A DNA stretch of 64,000 nt from Siphlonurus alternatus (lineage: Eukaryota > Arthropoda > Insecta > Ephemeroptera > Siphlonuridae). Shown here piece after piece: positions 21,040-37,000 of this stretch (positions are counted from its first letter, which is position 1; every line of letters begins with the position of its first letter). Under the pieces are notes generated by a model. That model saw only the letters and a program-made list of their open reading frames with translations. It was not told the DNA's origin and made no database searches. The position numbers and the translations under genes were made by a program. Location of the stretch: contig OX463780.1 in assembly GCA_949825025.1 (NCBI GenBank), positions 47,947,280-48,011,279 on the forward strand. Reading direction: 5' to 3'.

Positions 21040-22764
21040 AGAAAGCCTTTACCATATATATGGTACAGTACAGTAAAGAGCAATTATTTATTTAAATTTT
21101 AGCGTATACTCACCAGCCAGCGTAGGCGGCCATGAGCAACGTGACGTCATGCAGACCCGTGGTCCGTGACACGTGTCGGTGCGGCGTGACGAGGAGTTCG
21201 AGGAGGGCGAGCGGTACGACGAACGTGTGCATCACGTGGTTCAGGAAGGCGGGGTAGAAGGCCACCAGGTCATCCAGCATAAGGTGCGGTACCAGCGCGT
21301 AGATGCCCCAGAAGTTGATCAGGGTCAACTGAAATGTTTTGTTATTGTATGAGGTGCGGTACCAGCGCGTAGATGCCCCAGAAGTTGATCAGGGTCAACT
21401 GAAATGTTTTGTTATTGTATGAGGTGTGGTACCAGCGAGTAGATGCCCCAGAAGTTGATCAGGGTCAACTGAAATGTTTTGTTATTGTATGAGGTGCGGT
21501 ACCAGCGAGTAGATGCCCCAGAAGTTGATCAGGGTCAACTGAAATGTTTTGTTATTGTATGAGGTGCGGTACCAGCGAGTAGATGCCCCAGAAGTTGATC
21601 AGGGTCAACTGAAATGTTTTGTTATTGTATGAGGTGCGGTACCAGCGAGTAGATGCCCCAGAAGTTGATCAGGGTCAACTGAAATGTTTTGTTATTGGAT
21701 CTCATTAAAATATACCCTTCATCAGTGACTACCCCAAACTATATGACCCTTGAATACGTCGAGGCAATTTTTCACTCTAAACTTTATACAAGATCCAAAA
21801 AGGTAAAAGGTAGCACCTTAATATTTATAAAGTATATAATATACATAAAATAAATGGTCAATTAACCTTAAAAATTTGAATTGAACAATACGTTATATAA
21901 ATTTATCATTTTTAAAGATGATTGCATTTCAGACCACACATAAGCTGGTACTTACACAGCAGGAGGGCAGGAGGATGGGTCCAAAGAGGCGGCGCTTGAA
22001 GACAGCGATGGACTGTCGCGTGAGGGCGCTGCTCTTGCTTGTGGAGTAGCCGAGGATGTCCTCATACAGGCTCAGAGCGAAGTAGGTCTGCTGGAACACC
22101 TGGAGGACATATGTCAGGCTCAGTGCAATGTCCGAGGATGTCCTGAGTGTCCGAAAATGTAAGAGCCTCAGTCAAACACAGCACCAAATATATCTGATGC
22201 TGTATAAATAATTATATGTATTGATGACACTATTTAGCTATTAAGGCAGATGAACCAAATATATTTCCCTTTTATACATTATCAACTCTCTGATATGATA
22301 TTTGTCCGGAAGTAGCCGAAAGGTTTCTGGTTTTTCTATTTTAAGGTTGCATTTTCACACATGGCATAGAGATAATATTTCTGCTACAAAAAACTCTAAA
22401 ATTTAAGAATTATAAACACCCACAAACTTCCGTCCGAGTGAATATTAAATTAATCTGAGTGTACCTGGTTCCAAGTGGTGAAGAACTGGGGAATATTAAA
22501 TTAATTTGAGTGTACCTGGTTCCAAGTGGTGAAGAACTGGGTAAGTCCTCCGAGAAACATCTTGGTGACCGGATGTCCGGCCTCGTAGAGTTTCATACTG
22601 ACGATGCTCATGAGCACGTCCATCACCACGTAGTAAAGCACCACGGCAGCGTGGAAGAACGTCACGAGGTGGGGGCTGTGCACGTGCCGTATCTTCGTCT
22701 CGTCCTTGGAGCTCGCGCGGGGCTCCACCAACTCTACCTGCCACATCGTGTCTGCTGACGACAT
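20129..22764 (-). CDS. AIG1/ADTRP-family membrane hydrolase
   Basis: Four exons: 22516-22764, 21956-22099, 21114-21328 and 20194-20345, with the frame continuous across all joins. The protein has several hydrophobic segments. FLNHVMHTFVVPLALLE matches the family core (LNH-MHT). Human AIG1 and ADTRP are threonine hydrolases of fatty acid esters of hydroxy fatty acids; the catalytic Thr (here in GGLTQFF) and His (HVMHT) both appear present. The start at 22764 has a good context (AAAATGT). After 253 codons the fourth exon meets a GTGAGC donor; either a short last exon lies farther left or translation runs on to the stop at 20129 (21 extra residues). The family is about 230-245 residues long, so little is missing. 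The exon 1 donor is duplicated, and the exon 3 acceptor is copied in a 70-bp array. Confidence 0.9.
20370..20668. mobile_element. Foldback MITE, intron 3 of the AIG1-type gene (ATTGCAGAAAT family)
   Basis: Inverted arms TTTATTGCAGAAATGGATAG... and ...CATTTCTGCATTAAAAAATT surround a core with CTATCTTTTTCTTAAGGAG and TGACGTCAT. The copy at 31551-31873 in a UGT intron has the same arms and core. Confidence 0.75.
20967..21035. repeat. (TA)n microsatellite
   Basis: About 69 bases of uninterrupted TA/AT in intron 3 of the AIG1-type gene, 79 bases from exon 3. Confidence 0.97.
21281..21698. repeat. 70-bp tandem array copying the exon 3 splice acceptor (six units)
   Basis: Units start at 21281, 21351, 21421, 21491, 21561 and 21631. 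The first unit overlaps the true start of exon 3. Each holds, on the minus strand, the intron end AACATTTCAG, about 48 bases of exon 3 (LTLINFWGIYALVPH) and about 22 intron bases. The four outer units share a C-to-A change (plus strand) that the first two lack. Reading on from any outer acceptor meets TAA after 18 codons. Confidence 0.97.
22271..22515. mobile_element. MITE whose terminus coincides with the exon 1 donor of the AIG1-type gene
   Basis: CCGGAAGTAGCCGAAAGG near 22310 and the terminal stretch AATATTAAATTAATTTGAGTGTA ending at 22515 identify the CCGGAAGTAG family, whose tip elsewhere reads TACAGTCAAATTAA on the other strand. On the minus strand the intron begins GTACACTCAAATTAA, so the tip forms the donor. 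The last 51 bases (exon end plus MITE tip) are tandemly repeated. Confidence 0.6.
22448..22550. repeat. 51-bp tandem duplication spanning an exon-intron boundary
   Basis: GAATATTAAATTAAT(C/T)TGAG followed by TGTACCTGGTTCCAAGTGG and TGAAGAACTGGG occurs twice back to back. This gives a second donor 51 bases into the intron. Extending the exon to the second donor adds VHSN and then a stop, so the first donor must be used. Confidence 0.9.
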
Positions 22765-24474
22765 TTTGTTGGTCTGGGGATGTGAGCGGGGGCGGAGCTG
22801 GAACCAGACCAAGAACAAAGCGAAATAAGTATTAAAAAAAATATCGTATTTTACAAGGCAAAGAAGTATCGTTAAAAAACTGTACAGTTTATCAAATGCA
22901 AGGTTACCACCGGAAGTAGTCGGAAGTGGAAGGATTTTGACTGAACAATGCTCATGGAAAATCTATGACTTTGAAAAAAGGTTGAAATTTTTAGTATAAA
23001 TCTCTCTGCATTCAAAATAGAACTAAAAAGTCCAAAATCCTTGCACTTCCGGTGATAATCTTAAAATTGTTAAACTGTAGCTCGGTCTTAATATATATTT
23101 TAACATTTCATAGTATGTATAAATATGTATATTTATATCACAAATATGAAGAGAGAAGAAAATATCATGGAATTAAAATGAATTTCTCAACTTTTTAAAT
23201 TTCTTTCGAGGCAAAAAATAAAACAAATTAAACATCGAGATGAAAGTGAAAAGACAATGACGTCAGAGTAATACATGCCATAGAAAGATTGTGACGTCAC
23301 AGACGTGTTTCATTAAAATTTCGGACGTCTTATTAGAGCAATATGAAACGCATCTTAAACAAAATTGATTGGCAAAAAAAAATAATAATAAAAATAACGC
23401 ATATTTTCCCTAGCTTTAAATTCATGAAATTTATATGCTTTATATGAATATGTATTTGGCATGCAAGCCACTTACATTATTTCATACTAAAATATTTTCA
23501 AATCATATTTGCATTGTATTTTCTATATGTACCAACAGTTAATTATAAATAGAATCTCAAGAATCTAAACAGAATCAATCGCCAATAATTATGTAATGAA
23601 TTTCACAATCACTGCTAAAATTACGTGGATGGTACAAAAATTCTTACAAAAACATTAAGTTAATTGGAACAGCTATAGATAAAAAGTCATGCTAGCAACG
23701 ATAAAGTAAAGTTACTTACGCTTGCAGTGTTACGTGGAGACGTCTAATATAACCACAGGCAGGCGCGACAATGTAATTAAATGTCAAACATACAGCACGA
23801 CTCGAGTCAAACAGCTGTTTAATTATACTCTCGATTTATTGAAATTACATTTTTTTTTTTTATTATTTATAAAAATTCTTTGTTCTTCCAAATTACTTCC
23901 AATTAATGATTTTTAAATTTCAATGCTGGCTTATTTATTTTCAGCAAACTTAAGAGGCAAAATCATGTTCTTTTTCTAAGTATGTCGACATAGAAATCAT
24001 TGCAATTGTATAGATGCAATATAGATGCAACTTAAATAGAAAATAGTAACCAGTTTATATTTTGTAAATGTTACGCAATAAAATTATAAAAAATATGTAC
24101 ATTTTTCAAATAATTATTATATTTGTTTGAATCAATACAAGATTCATACTTCATACGAAAAGTAACAAATTAATATACAAAATTGAATAATAAGTTTTTG
24201 AATATTTATTTAAAATTGTTGTATTATTTGTAGCAAAATGTTGCACCAATTTACCTTGTTCTTCATTGCCACTATAATGTCAAATGTCACTTATTCATTT
24301 TTTAGTAAAATTTACAATAAAAATATATCTTTAACCACTTGATTGAACACCTGCATTAATTTGTGTCTTAACTAAATCTAATCTATTTCTACTATCTGCT
24401 AGTTTCTAAGATCCATGCACCTCTTCTAACGTAAAAAATAACATACTTTGAATAGAATTTCAGGGTTCAAGCAT

Positions 24475-24735
24475 CTTAGTCGTAATCGGATGGTCGTGAG
24501 TTCGATCCCAGGCACCGGCGCATTTTATTGAAGAACATTCATATTCGCAGTAGTCATTTGTGCATCCGGAATTTGATTTATTGGCATCATAAATCAATTT
24601 CCGACCATCCTGACTGAAATTTTCGTGGTTCCCCTATTCACAACTAGAAAAATGCTGGTGAGACGACACCGAAAAAATCTTAAGCAACGTTAGGTCGGTC
24701 AGATTTAAGAAGACCCGAATAGATTAAGTATATAA
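24475..24735 (+). mobile_element. tRNA-like SINE, family 2, copy 1
   Basis: GGATGGTCGTGAGTTCGATC resembles a pol III B box. Downstream, CCGACCATCCTGACTG recurs in the copy near 62925-63160, which has the same B-box segment. The A box is less clear. Confidence 0.6.
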
Positions 24736-24975
24736 TTTCATTAATTATATGTATTATAGTTACTGCAGTGCCCTATATAATTATAACTGCTACAACTAGA
24801 ATAATCAATTTTAAACAAAAAAAATACACCAATGACGTCACAAATGTATTTTTGCGAGATTTTTATTTTAGCGTAAAATTGCTGAACTTGAAAAAATCTA
24901 AAATAATTTTATGTTCTATTTCAACATATATTATGCAATACAAAGCCACTCTGTGGACAAAACATGTTGGATACT

Positions 24976-25205
24976 TACATTACTGGAGCAATTACAATCC
25001 GGGTCCTCCAGATCCAGGTCTCTGCCCGACTAGAACCCGCACATCAGCTGACAACTGGTGGTCCACAGTTCGATCTCGAGGTTATCTCCACTCTCTGGCA
25101 GCATGTCGAAGACCGCACCCCAACCTCCTCGCAACTGCAGGAGGCTCATTTCACATAGGAGTGGAACTCGAAGATTGCAGCCTCCGTGTATACGAGACTC
25201 AGGAT
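24976..25205 (-). other. Possible non-coding first exon upstream of the AIG1-type gene
   Basis: This segment is GC-richer than its surroundings and ends on the minus strand in a strong donor (AAT/GTAAGTATCC). The start codon of the AIG1-type gene lies 2.2 kb downstream, behind possible acceptors (CATCCCCAG or GTTCCAG). A 39-codon frame, 25030-25149, starting MSLLQLRGGWG would be an upstream ORF. The segment could equally be an exon of an unrelated or pseudogenised gene. Confidence 0.3.
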
Positions 25206-27697
25206 AAAGTATGTTTGCTGCTATGCAAATACGATGGTTATATGTGATGTAAATACTTGTAATTATAACATTACCAAGTATGTATACATAACATAAAATG
25301 GACTGAATATTGGAGAGTATTTACAAATCATTTCAGCACAAATTCTTAGCGTATGACAACTTCACACTGCCAGTTAATTAATATTAAACATGGTACTAAA
25401 CATAATACAAAAAGTTCATCCAGAAAATATATGCTTACTTATTCTTAATTATAATAATATATATTATACTTATTAACTTTAATAATTAATTAAACATAAC
25501 ATTTTGTATTTTTTTTTAATTTTTATAATGTAATATATAATAATACATACTTATTATTGTTTTACATTATCTAAAATCCTTTATAGTTGAATTTTGATTT
25601 CACTTAGTGATAATTATAAATATTATAATTAATTTTTTTATTAAAAAAACTAAAAAATATATTCTCTAAAGGTCAAGGTTTAGTTTACGCCCCCCCCCCC
25701 TTCCTTTTTCTATTTCATCAAACCCGCTAGTATTTTTTTCATTTATTTTTCATTCATAAAAAATAAAGTATATTTTATTTCCAAATATGCTGATAAATGT
25801 TTTACAATCAGTTTTAAAAAAATGTAATTAAATGAATTATAAAATAAGAAATATTGTACTACATACTATAATAAATATAATAAATTGCATTTGTAATCAG
25901 TTCTATACTTATTTGGAAGTAAATTTATCAAAATTTCTAAACTATTTTTTATTGTTGATAATTGTATTTTAGAATAAAGTACATTAATTATTGTGAATGC
26001 AAATTTTATCCACAAATTTATATTAAAGAGATTTTTTATTATCTAAATAATTGACATTTTAATTATTGTAATAATTATTCTATAATCTAATATTAATCTT
26101 ATATCAATAAAATGATATTCATAATAATTGAAGAACATTTTTCACTCCTGCCATATTTGTTCCTATGTGCAAAAAAAATGTTCTAATTTCATTCTAATTA
26201 ATATTCGAGTCATCATTAAAAATGATGACAGACTCCCAAAATTAAATAAAAAAAATACAGAGGGTGCCATGGCTTATAAAATAAAATATATGAGGGATTA
26301 TATAGCGGTTACTCAAGATCAGTCTTAATATTACATAATTATGTCGATAAATTTTTGAAGGCTCCTCCATGCACATGCGACCGCGTATCTACAGTTCAAC
26401 CATTAAGTTCATGGCTAACTTCCCGATAACGCAATCTGTTGATAGTGTTTATTTATTATTTAATTAATAATTAAAGCAGTGAATATTTATGTTAACTACT
26501 GTCGCCATCTGTCGATGATTAATTTAAACATTTTTTATTTATATTTCTTTCTTCTACAATTCTTCCAAAGATCATTTCAGATAATAATATACGTAAAACA
26601 AAGTCCGAATTAAGTGATGCACATGTGTGTAGTTCCCCAGGTTTTGCACATCACTTTGGTCCATTGATAAGAAGTAGAGGTGTCAAATTAATTATATATT
26701 TCTTTCGGAAAAAGTCGGAAGTGTAAATTCTGCAGCTCTTCTGTTCGAAATTCAGTTTTGTAACAAAAGAAATGGTTTGTTCAGTTTGTTGTATTATACA
26801 AGTATTGACCTATGTGTCAAATTTTTACGCTGAAACACGAATAGGAAGACGAGAAACCTTCACTTCCGAGGGGAATCTCATGTAAATTTGACTGTAGCTT
26901 GATAATTTTCGTCGAATTTCAATCATGCATTTAATGCTCTGCTTCATTAAAATTGTCCATCCCTACCAAACTCCCGTGCCTTTTGGAACAGAGATTTATT
27001 GCAGTGACGTAAAACTACGTCATCAAGCGGGTAATACAAACAACAAGACACAATTTTTTTGTTATTGGCATGCACTTCCTGAACTTAAAAAAAATTTGAG
27101 AATTAATATAAAAGCAAAGTAATAATAATAATAACTTTGAAGTAATATTTATTTATAAAGCTTCATCAAAGTAAAAATTCATCTCGTCGATCCACCTTTG
27201 TCCCAAGTTACAGCAGTATATATCAATGGCAACTCGATGATTTTGAAAGCTAGAGATATGATGTTATCTTATGTATCAATAAAATGAACAGCGAGAGATA
27301 AGAGTAGAAAGATTGAAATATTATATCACTTTTAAATGTGATACTGCAGATACTACTAATCGTAAGTAACTTAAATTGTATTATAGTGTTCTTTATTCTA
27401 AAAATTAATTGTTGATGGGGGGTTATATCAGTTTCATAATTATAATAAGTCCAAAGCTGGAGAGCAATAATTAATAAAATCAGAACAGATTTGCTAATAT
27501 ATGAGTAATATGTGATTGCAAAAAAAAAGATAAATAAAATTGTTGATTAGGAAAAAAAGTAGTTTTAAATTCAATTTTGTTTGCCATAAAGGTGTTATTA
27601 TTACTATTTTTTTCTTAATATACAGCCATGCTGTATTCATTTGCTCTGATATAGATATCCTAAAATAAAAACAACTTTATTTATTTATTTTTAGTTC

Positions 27698-32548
<4,851 letters not shown>

Positions 32549-32578
32549 CCTGTTTGGACTGTTTCTACTTTGTTAATT

Positions 32579-32584
32579 AATAAA
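32579..32584 (+). terminator. Polyadenylation signal of the plus-strand UGT
   Basis: AATAAA 31 bases past the stop codon; no other hexamer is closer. Confidence 0.55.
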
Positions 32585-33467
32585 AAGTAAAATTTATTCT
32601 GTTGTTTTTCTCACGTTGTCACAATCAATATTTTCATTGAAATATGCGCGTCTGTTACGTTATGTATTTATTTTTTCCCCGCGTCAAGAAATTTTAAAAT
32701 AATTAGTAGGGCAAAAAAATTAAGCAACTATTCAAATTCAGAAATTTATAAGTTACTAGAGGTACAAATATATCTGCAACATAACAGGGTATCATTGCTT
32801 TTAAAATAAATCTTGACTCTGCGAAGACTTGAAAATTAAAGATTTTATAATATTAAGAAAATTCCTCTATTTTGTATTTTTTAAGTGTTTGAAAATAAAT
32901 TATAAAATGCAATTAAATTTCCTTTTGTCTTCTGCGACTGGCCATATACCTTTGATTTTCTTCTATACTATAGTGTACTTTTATATTGAGATTTTGTGCA
33001 TAACAAATAAAAAGAAATTTTGAAGTGTGAAGTGGATTTAAAGCACTTTTTTGTAAATAATGTCAATATGAAATTATATTAGGCATATTTTGTCTTATCC
33101 TGTCAACTTACTGTGAATACCATGCAACGGTAAGTTTAAAAATTGAATAAATTTTCAGAAGGTATTAAATAAATTATGTATTCTCCTAAAATAAAAATAA
33201 ATATTTATTGGTTATTGCATTATTTTTTTAATGTTTGTTATTTTCATTAGAACATTAATAACATGAAATTCATTACTTTTTTTTTGTAAAATGCAATTAT
33301 TAAAATATTGTTCACAATAGAAAAATATATAATTTGATAATTATTTTATTACTTCTCTATATTAAAACCATATAAGCACTCATCAGGGCAATGCAATTAA
33401 ATCATATTGAAATTACATTATAATCAATAAGATTCAACATAAATATATTCAAACATTGGTACAGTTG

Positions 33468-34030
33468 TCGCCTCGGAAAATTTCCCTTTGCGGCCTTGTT
33501 AAGGCTTAACCTGAGAAATTTGGACGAAAAATTCGCTACAACAGATTTTCTTCAAATTAATTTTGTGGACTCACAACAATCGTCAAAGTAGCTCTGAATT
33601 TTTTCGGAATTTTTTAACCGTTGGTTTAATTAAAATTAATTTATTTAAATGAGAATTTTGTATCCTTCCAATGTTAAATTTGTTAATTAGCATTGCAAAA
33701 AAACTCCCCAACAGATTCTTTTACTTTTTTTTTTACTAAAACCTAATTTTTTAGACTATTTTTCTGAATTGTTTTCATATATTTTGAACCGTGGCGATGA
33801 TCGTTTCCTATATTTGATGAGAAATGTGGCAACGTTCTCAAGGACTGATGTCACCACCCCCTCCTAAAAATTTATGCGTATTCCAATGCAAACAGTGTTG
33901 CCACTATAGCCACGCCTCTTGACCTTGACAGACAAATTCTCAGGTTATACCTTAATCAACATGCACCGTAATAATAACACAAGGTATGGTGATTAACAAG
34001 GCTGCAAATGAGAAATTTTCCAAGGCGATG
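33468..34030. mobile_element. About 560-bp inverted-terminal element between the UGTs
   Basis: The left end, CGCCTCGGAAAATTTCCCTT then GCGGCCTTGTTAA, pairs with TTAACAAGGCTGCAAATGAG then AAATTTTCCAAGGCGA at the right. A smaller relative at about 45030-45157 shares these ends and the segment AATAACACA-GG-ATGGTGATTA. Confidence 0.7.
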
Positions 34031-34069
34031 CATTTCACCTTAATTTGTTCACAATAAAAAAACATGAGA

Positions 34070-37000
34070 TCACTGCCTTTTCTTGGCGTACTTCCTCCCT
34101 TCCTTGGCGGTGCCCCCTCGACGACAGCGACGCACCACGAGTCTCAGCGCCAGTCCCGCGAGCACCAGGGGCACCAAGATGGCGGCCGCTACGTCCAGCA
34201 GCAGCAGTTGGTACCAGGCGAGGTCGAGGGCGGCGCTGCGGAGGTGCGGGGCTCCCTTGTGACGAAGCACGTACTCCGTCCAGAAGACCGCGCGCTCCAG
34301 AGGAGTCTCCGGCTGGTCGCGGTACACGGAGGAGCGACGCTGGGCCTCGAGCTGCATGCTGGGGGATGGCAGGGTATTGGTCAGAGAGATATTAAATGGC
34401 ACTTATGTGGTACAAAGAAAACAAACTATATTTTTACCTCTGGCCTTGATCCAAGTTAAGCAATTTTTTAACCACCAAATGAGCAAATGAAGAGGCTTAC
34501 ATATGCGGCAATGAATTTGAAAGAAAATCTTGTTTCTGTAGTTTTGTGTGTAAAATAAATATATAACATTATCCAAGTTAATGCAGAACAAGTTACCTAA
34601 CCTAACGGCTAGATGATGAATATGATGATTAATTTTGTCAAGATGAATGTTTTTAATGCATCTAAGTGTACAAATACAAACCATGTATGCAGAGTACTAT
34701 CTAAAATACCTCTTTAAAAACAACCATTTATCAAATGTTGAATAATAAAAAAATACATATGTGTTACATGACACATAAATGCATGCACTAAACTTTATTT
34801 ATCAGTCTCATTTCACCTGAGGAAGAAGAGAGCAGTTGAACACAAAAACATCATGTAACTGAACATGTAACTGAACATGTAACTGAACATGTAACTGAAC
34901 ATGTAACTGAACATGTAACTGAACATGTAACTGAACATGTAACTGAACATGTAACTGAACATGTAACTGAACATGGTATAACTGAACATGTTGGGACGTT
35001 CTGTGCTCACCTCGGCTCATGCGCCTTGCGGAGGGCCCACAGCACGCTCTCTTTGGTCACGTTGTTGAGCTCAACCTTGACCCCGTAGCCGCCCCCCTCC
35101 GCCTTGTTCATGTTGAGCATCTGGTCACCGAACACCGGGATGCCCACCAGGGGCACGCCGTGGTACAGAGCCTCCTGGGCGCTCAGCAGACCACCGTGCG
35201 TGATGAACACGCGCACGTTCGGGTGGGCTGCAAGTGAGAGATTAGTTAAGCAAAACTATAGGAAGTTACATTAAAATTAGGTCGGTAAAGGTAGTTTTGA
35301 CATAGGGAAGTAGATTATGGTTCCACCTTTGTGTTTGTTCTATGTTGGTTCACTGAAGGGTGGTGGTGGTGGTGGTGGTGGGGGTTAATCTTGAAAACAA
35401 CCTTCTTGTTTACATCCCTCAAGATATGAATATTAACGTCATCAAAAGTACTGAGTTTTTGCTATTGTAATTTCATGTATTAAATTATTCGTAATTAAGA
35501 CCCAGAAAAATTAAGTTTTAAGTATATTAACAGAAGAAACCAAAGAGGGAAAAATTCTTGTAGTTCGACTTCTAGAAGTTTAAGTTCTAATTTGATTATA
35601 TCTCAGTAAATTTTAAAATACAAATTATGATGTTATACTACAAAACTCACCTAAAATATCCTGTTGGGGCAGCCACTTGCCCAGCTTGACGTTCTTGGGC
35701 TGTCCAGGCAGGGTGTCCGACTCCCATTTCCACAAGATGCGCTGAGGCAGCTCGGAGAACGCATCCATCAACGCCTGGCGTCTCTCAGCCGGCATCAGGT
35801 CGCTCCTCAGGTTGGAGCCCATGGAGAAGTAGATGGCGCCATCTTTGGCCTCGTCCAGGAACTTCTGGATGTCCTCAGGTAACTTCTTGTTGGTGCGAGC
35901 GACGTGCATGCCCCCCACCTCCTGGATGGAGGGCACCAGAGGACGAGGGTAGTTGAGGCTGAAGTGGTTGTTGAGAAGCACCAGACTGGCGGTGTGCTTG
36001 AGGTCCCACACCGATGGTGTCTTATCACCGAATACCTGCAGGAATTACCAGTGAGCACCAAAATGTGTTTAGTAAGAGCGGCAGACACACAATGTTAATT
36101 GTGCCTTGTGCCTTGCTACCCTCACCCATTATTTGTTCATACTGTATGTACTTTGGGTGAAATAAATAAAATTTAATAAATAATAAAGGTCCCTGCAACA
36201 TGTAAAGATAAGAAAAATAGAAAAAACAATCGTCTACATATATGGCTTTAGTCCCAAATTATTGAATGCTTTTTAATAAATTACATTTTATTTTTATAAA
36301 TTTCTCATTCAGAAACTTAATTGAGGTTATATTTCGGATGTCCCTTCTTAGGTAAAATATATACACTATGTGGCTTGTCAATTAATAGAGCACATTTTTT
36401 TTATCATTAAATCTATTTTTTTTTTTTTTTTTTTACGATCCCTATCCCCTTATAAATCTGGAGTTAAAATTCACTTTTAGTGCATAAAGGTGTCACTTGG
36501 AGGGTTAGTGAGGATCTATCGCCCCCCAGCCCCACATTGCCTCATTGGCATGGCACCTCATTGGTGTAATAAAACATAATTCCTGAAGGTCATTTGAAGG
36601 TCACCTTGTGTCTGAGAGCCTCTTGCCGGGGGAAGTAGAAGACTCGGTTGCCGAAGTCCCAGAAGGCCGTGAAGAACACGTTGACGAGTCGCTCCCAGAA
36701 GCTCATGTGGTCCGTGTACGAGAGCATGGGGTTGGGGACGTAGGTCGCCTCCAGGGGGTTCCCCACCGCGTAATTGGTCCAGTGGAAGCCGCCCAGGGAC
36801 GAGATCAGGATCAGCGGGGCCTGCAAGAAGACTTGTAACATCAGGGAGGAGAACCTGCATTAGATTTTTTACTGTTACATTAGGATAGAGGACCTTGAGT
36901 TATGTTCACGTTATTTTTTTAGTTTTTTTTTTAACCATTTAACAACCTTAAAATAAGCTGCAAAACTCTGTGACGTCATAGTCAAGTATAGGAAATGACG

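Larger units (their letters stand above)
22765..27697. other. Intergenic stretch between the AIG1-type gene and the first UGT
   Basis: The genes on either side point away from each other, so promoters of both should lie here. It contains a CCGGAAGTAG MITE (22905-23070), a tRNA-like SINE (about 24475-24720), a possible 5' exon (24976-25205), a C run at 25690 and another CCGGAAGTAG-type copy (26680-26900). The rest is AT-rich with no supported gene. Confidence 0.6.
32549..34069. other. Intergenic stretch between the convergent UGTs
   Basis: About 1.5 kb holding both 3' UTRs. No gene. An AT-rich stretch (32600-33460) is followed by an inverted-terminal repeat element (33468-34030). Confidence 0.7.

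Noticed and set aside
21281..21698. CRISPR-like array
   Set aside because: Units are directly adjacent with no unique spacers, and they derive from an exon of a eukaryotic gene.
22496..22744. 82-codon minus-strand frame and its plus-strand partner over AIG1-type exon 1
   Set aside because: Out-of-frame shadows of the exon whose product matches the AIG1/ADTRP family.
34808..35020. Repeat proteins with Met-Phe-Ser-Tyr or Val-Gln-Leu-His units
   Set aside because: The 12-bp intronic tandem repeat is a multiple of three and stays open by chance; it lies in UGT intron 4.
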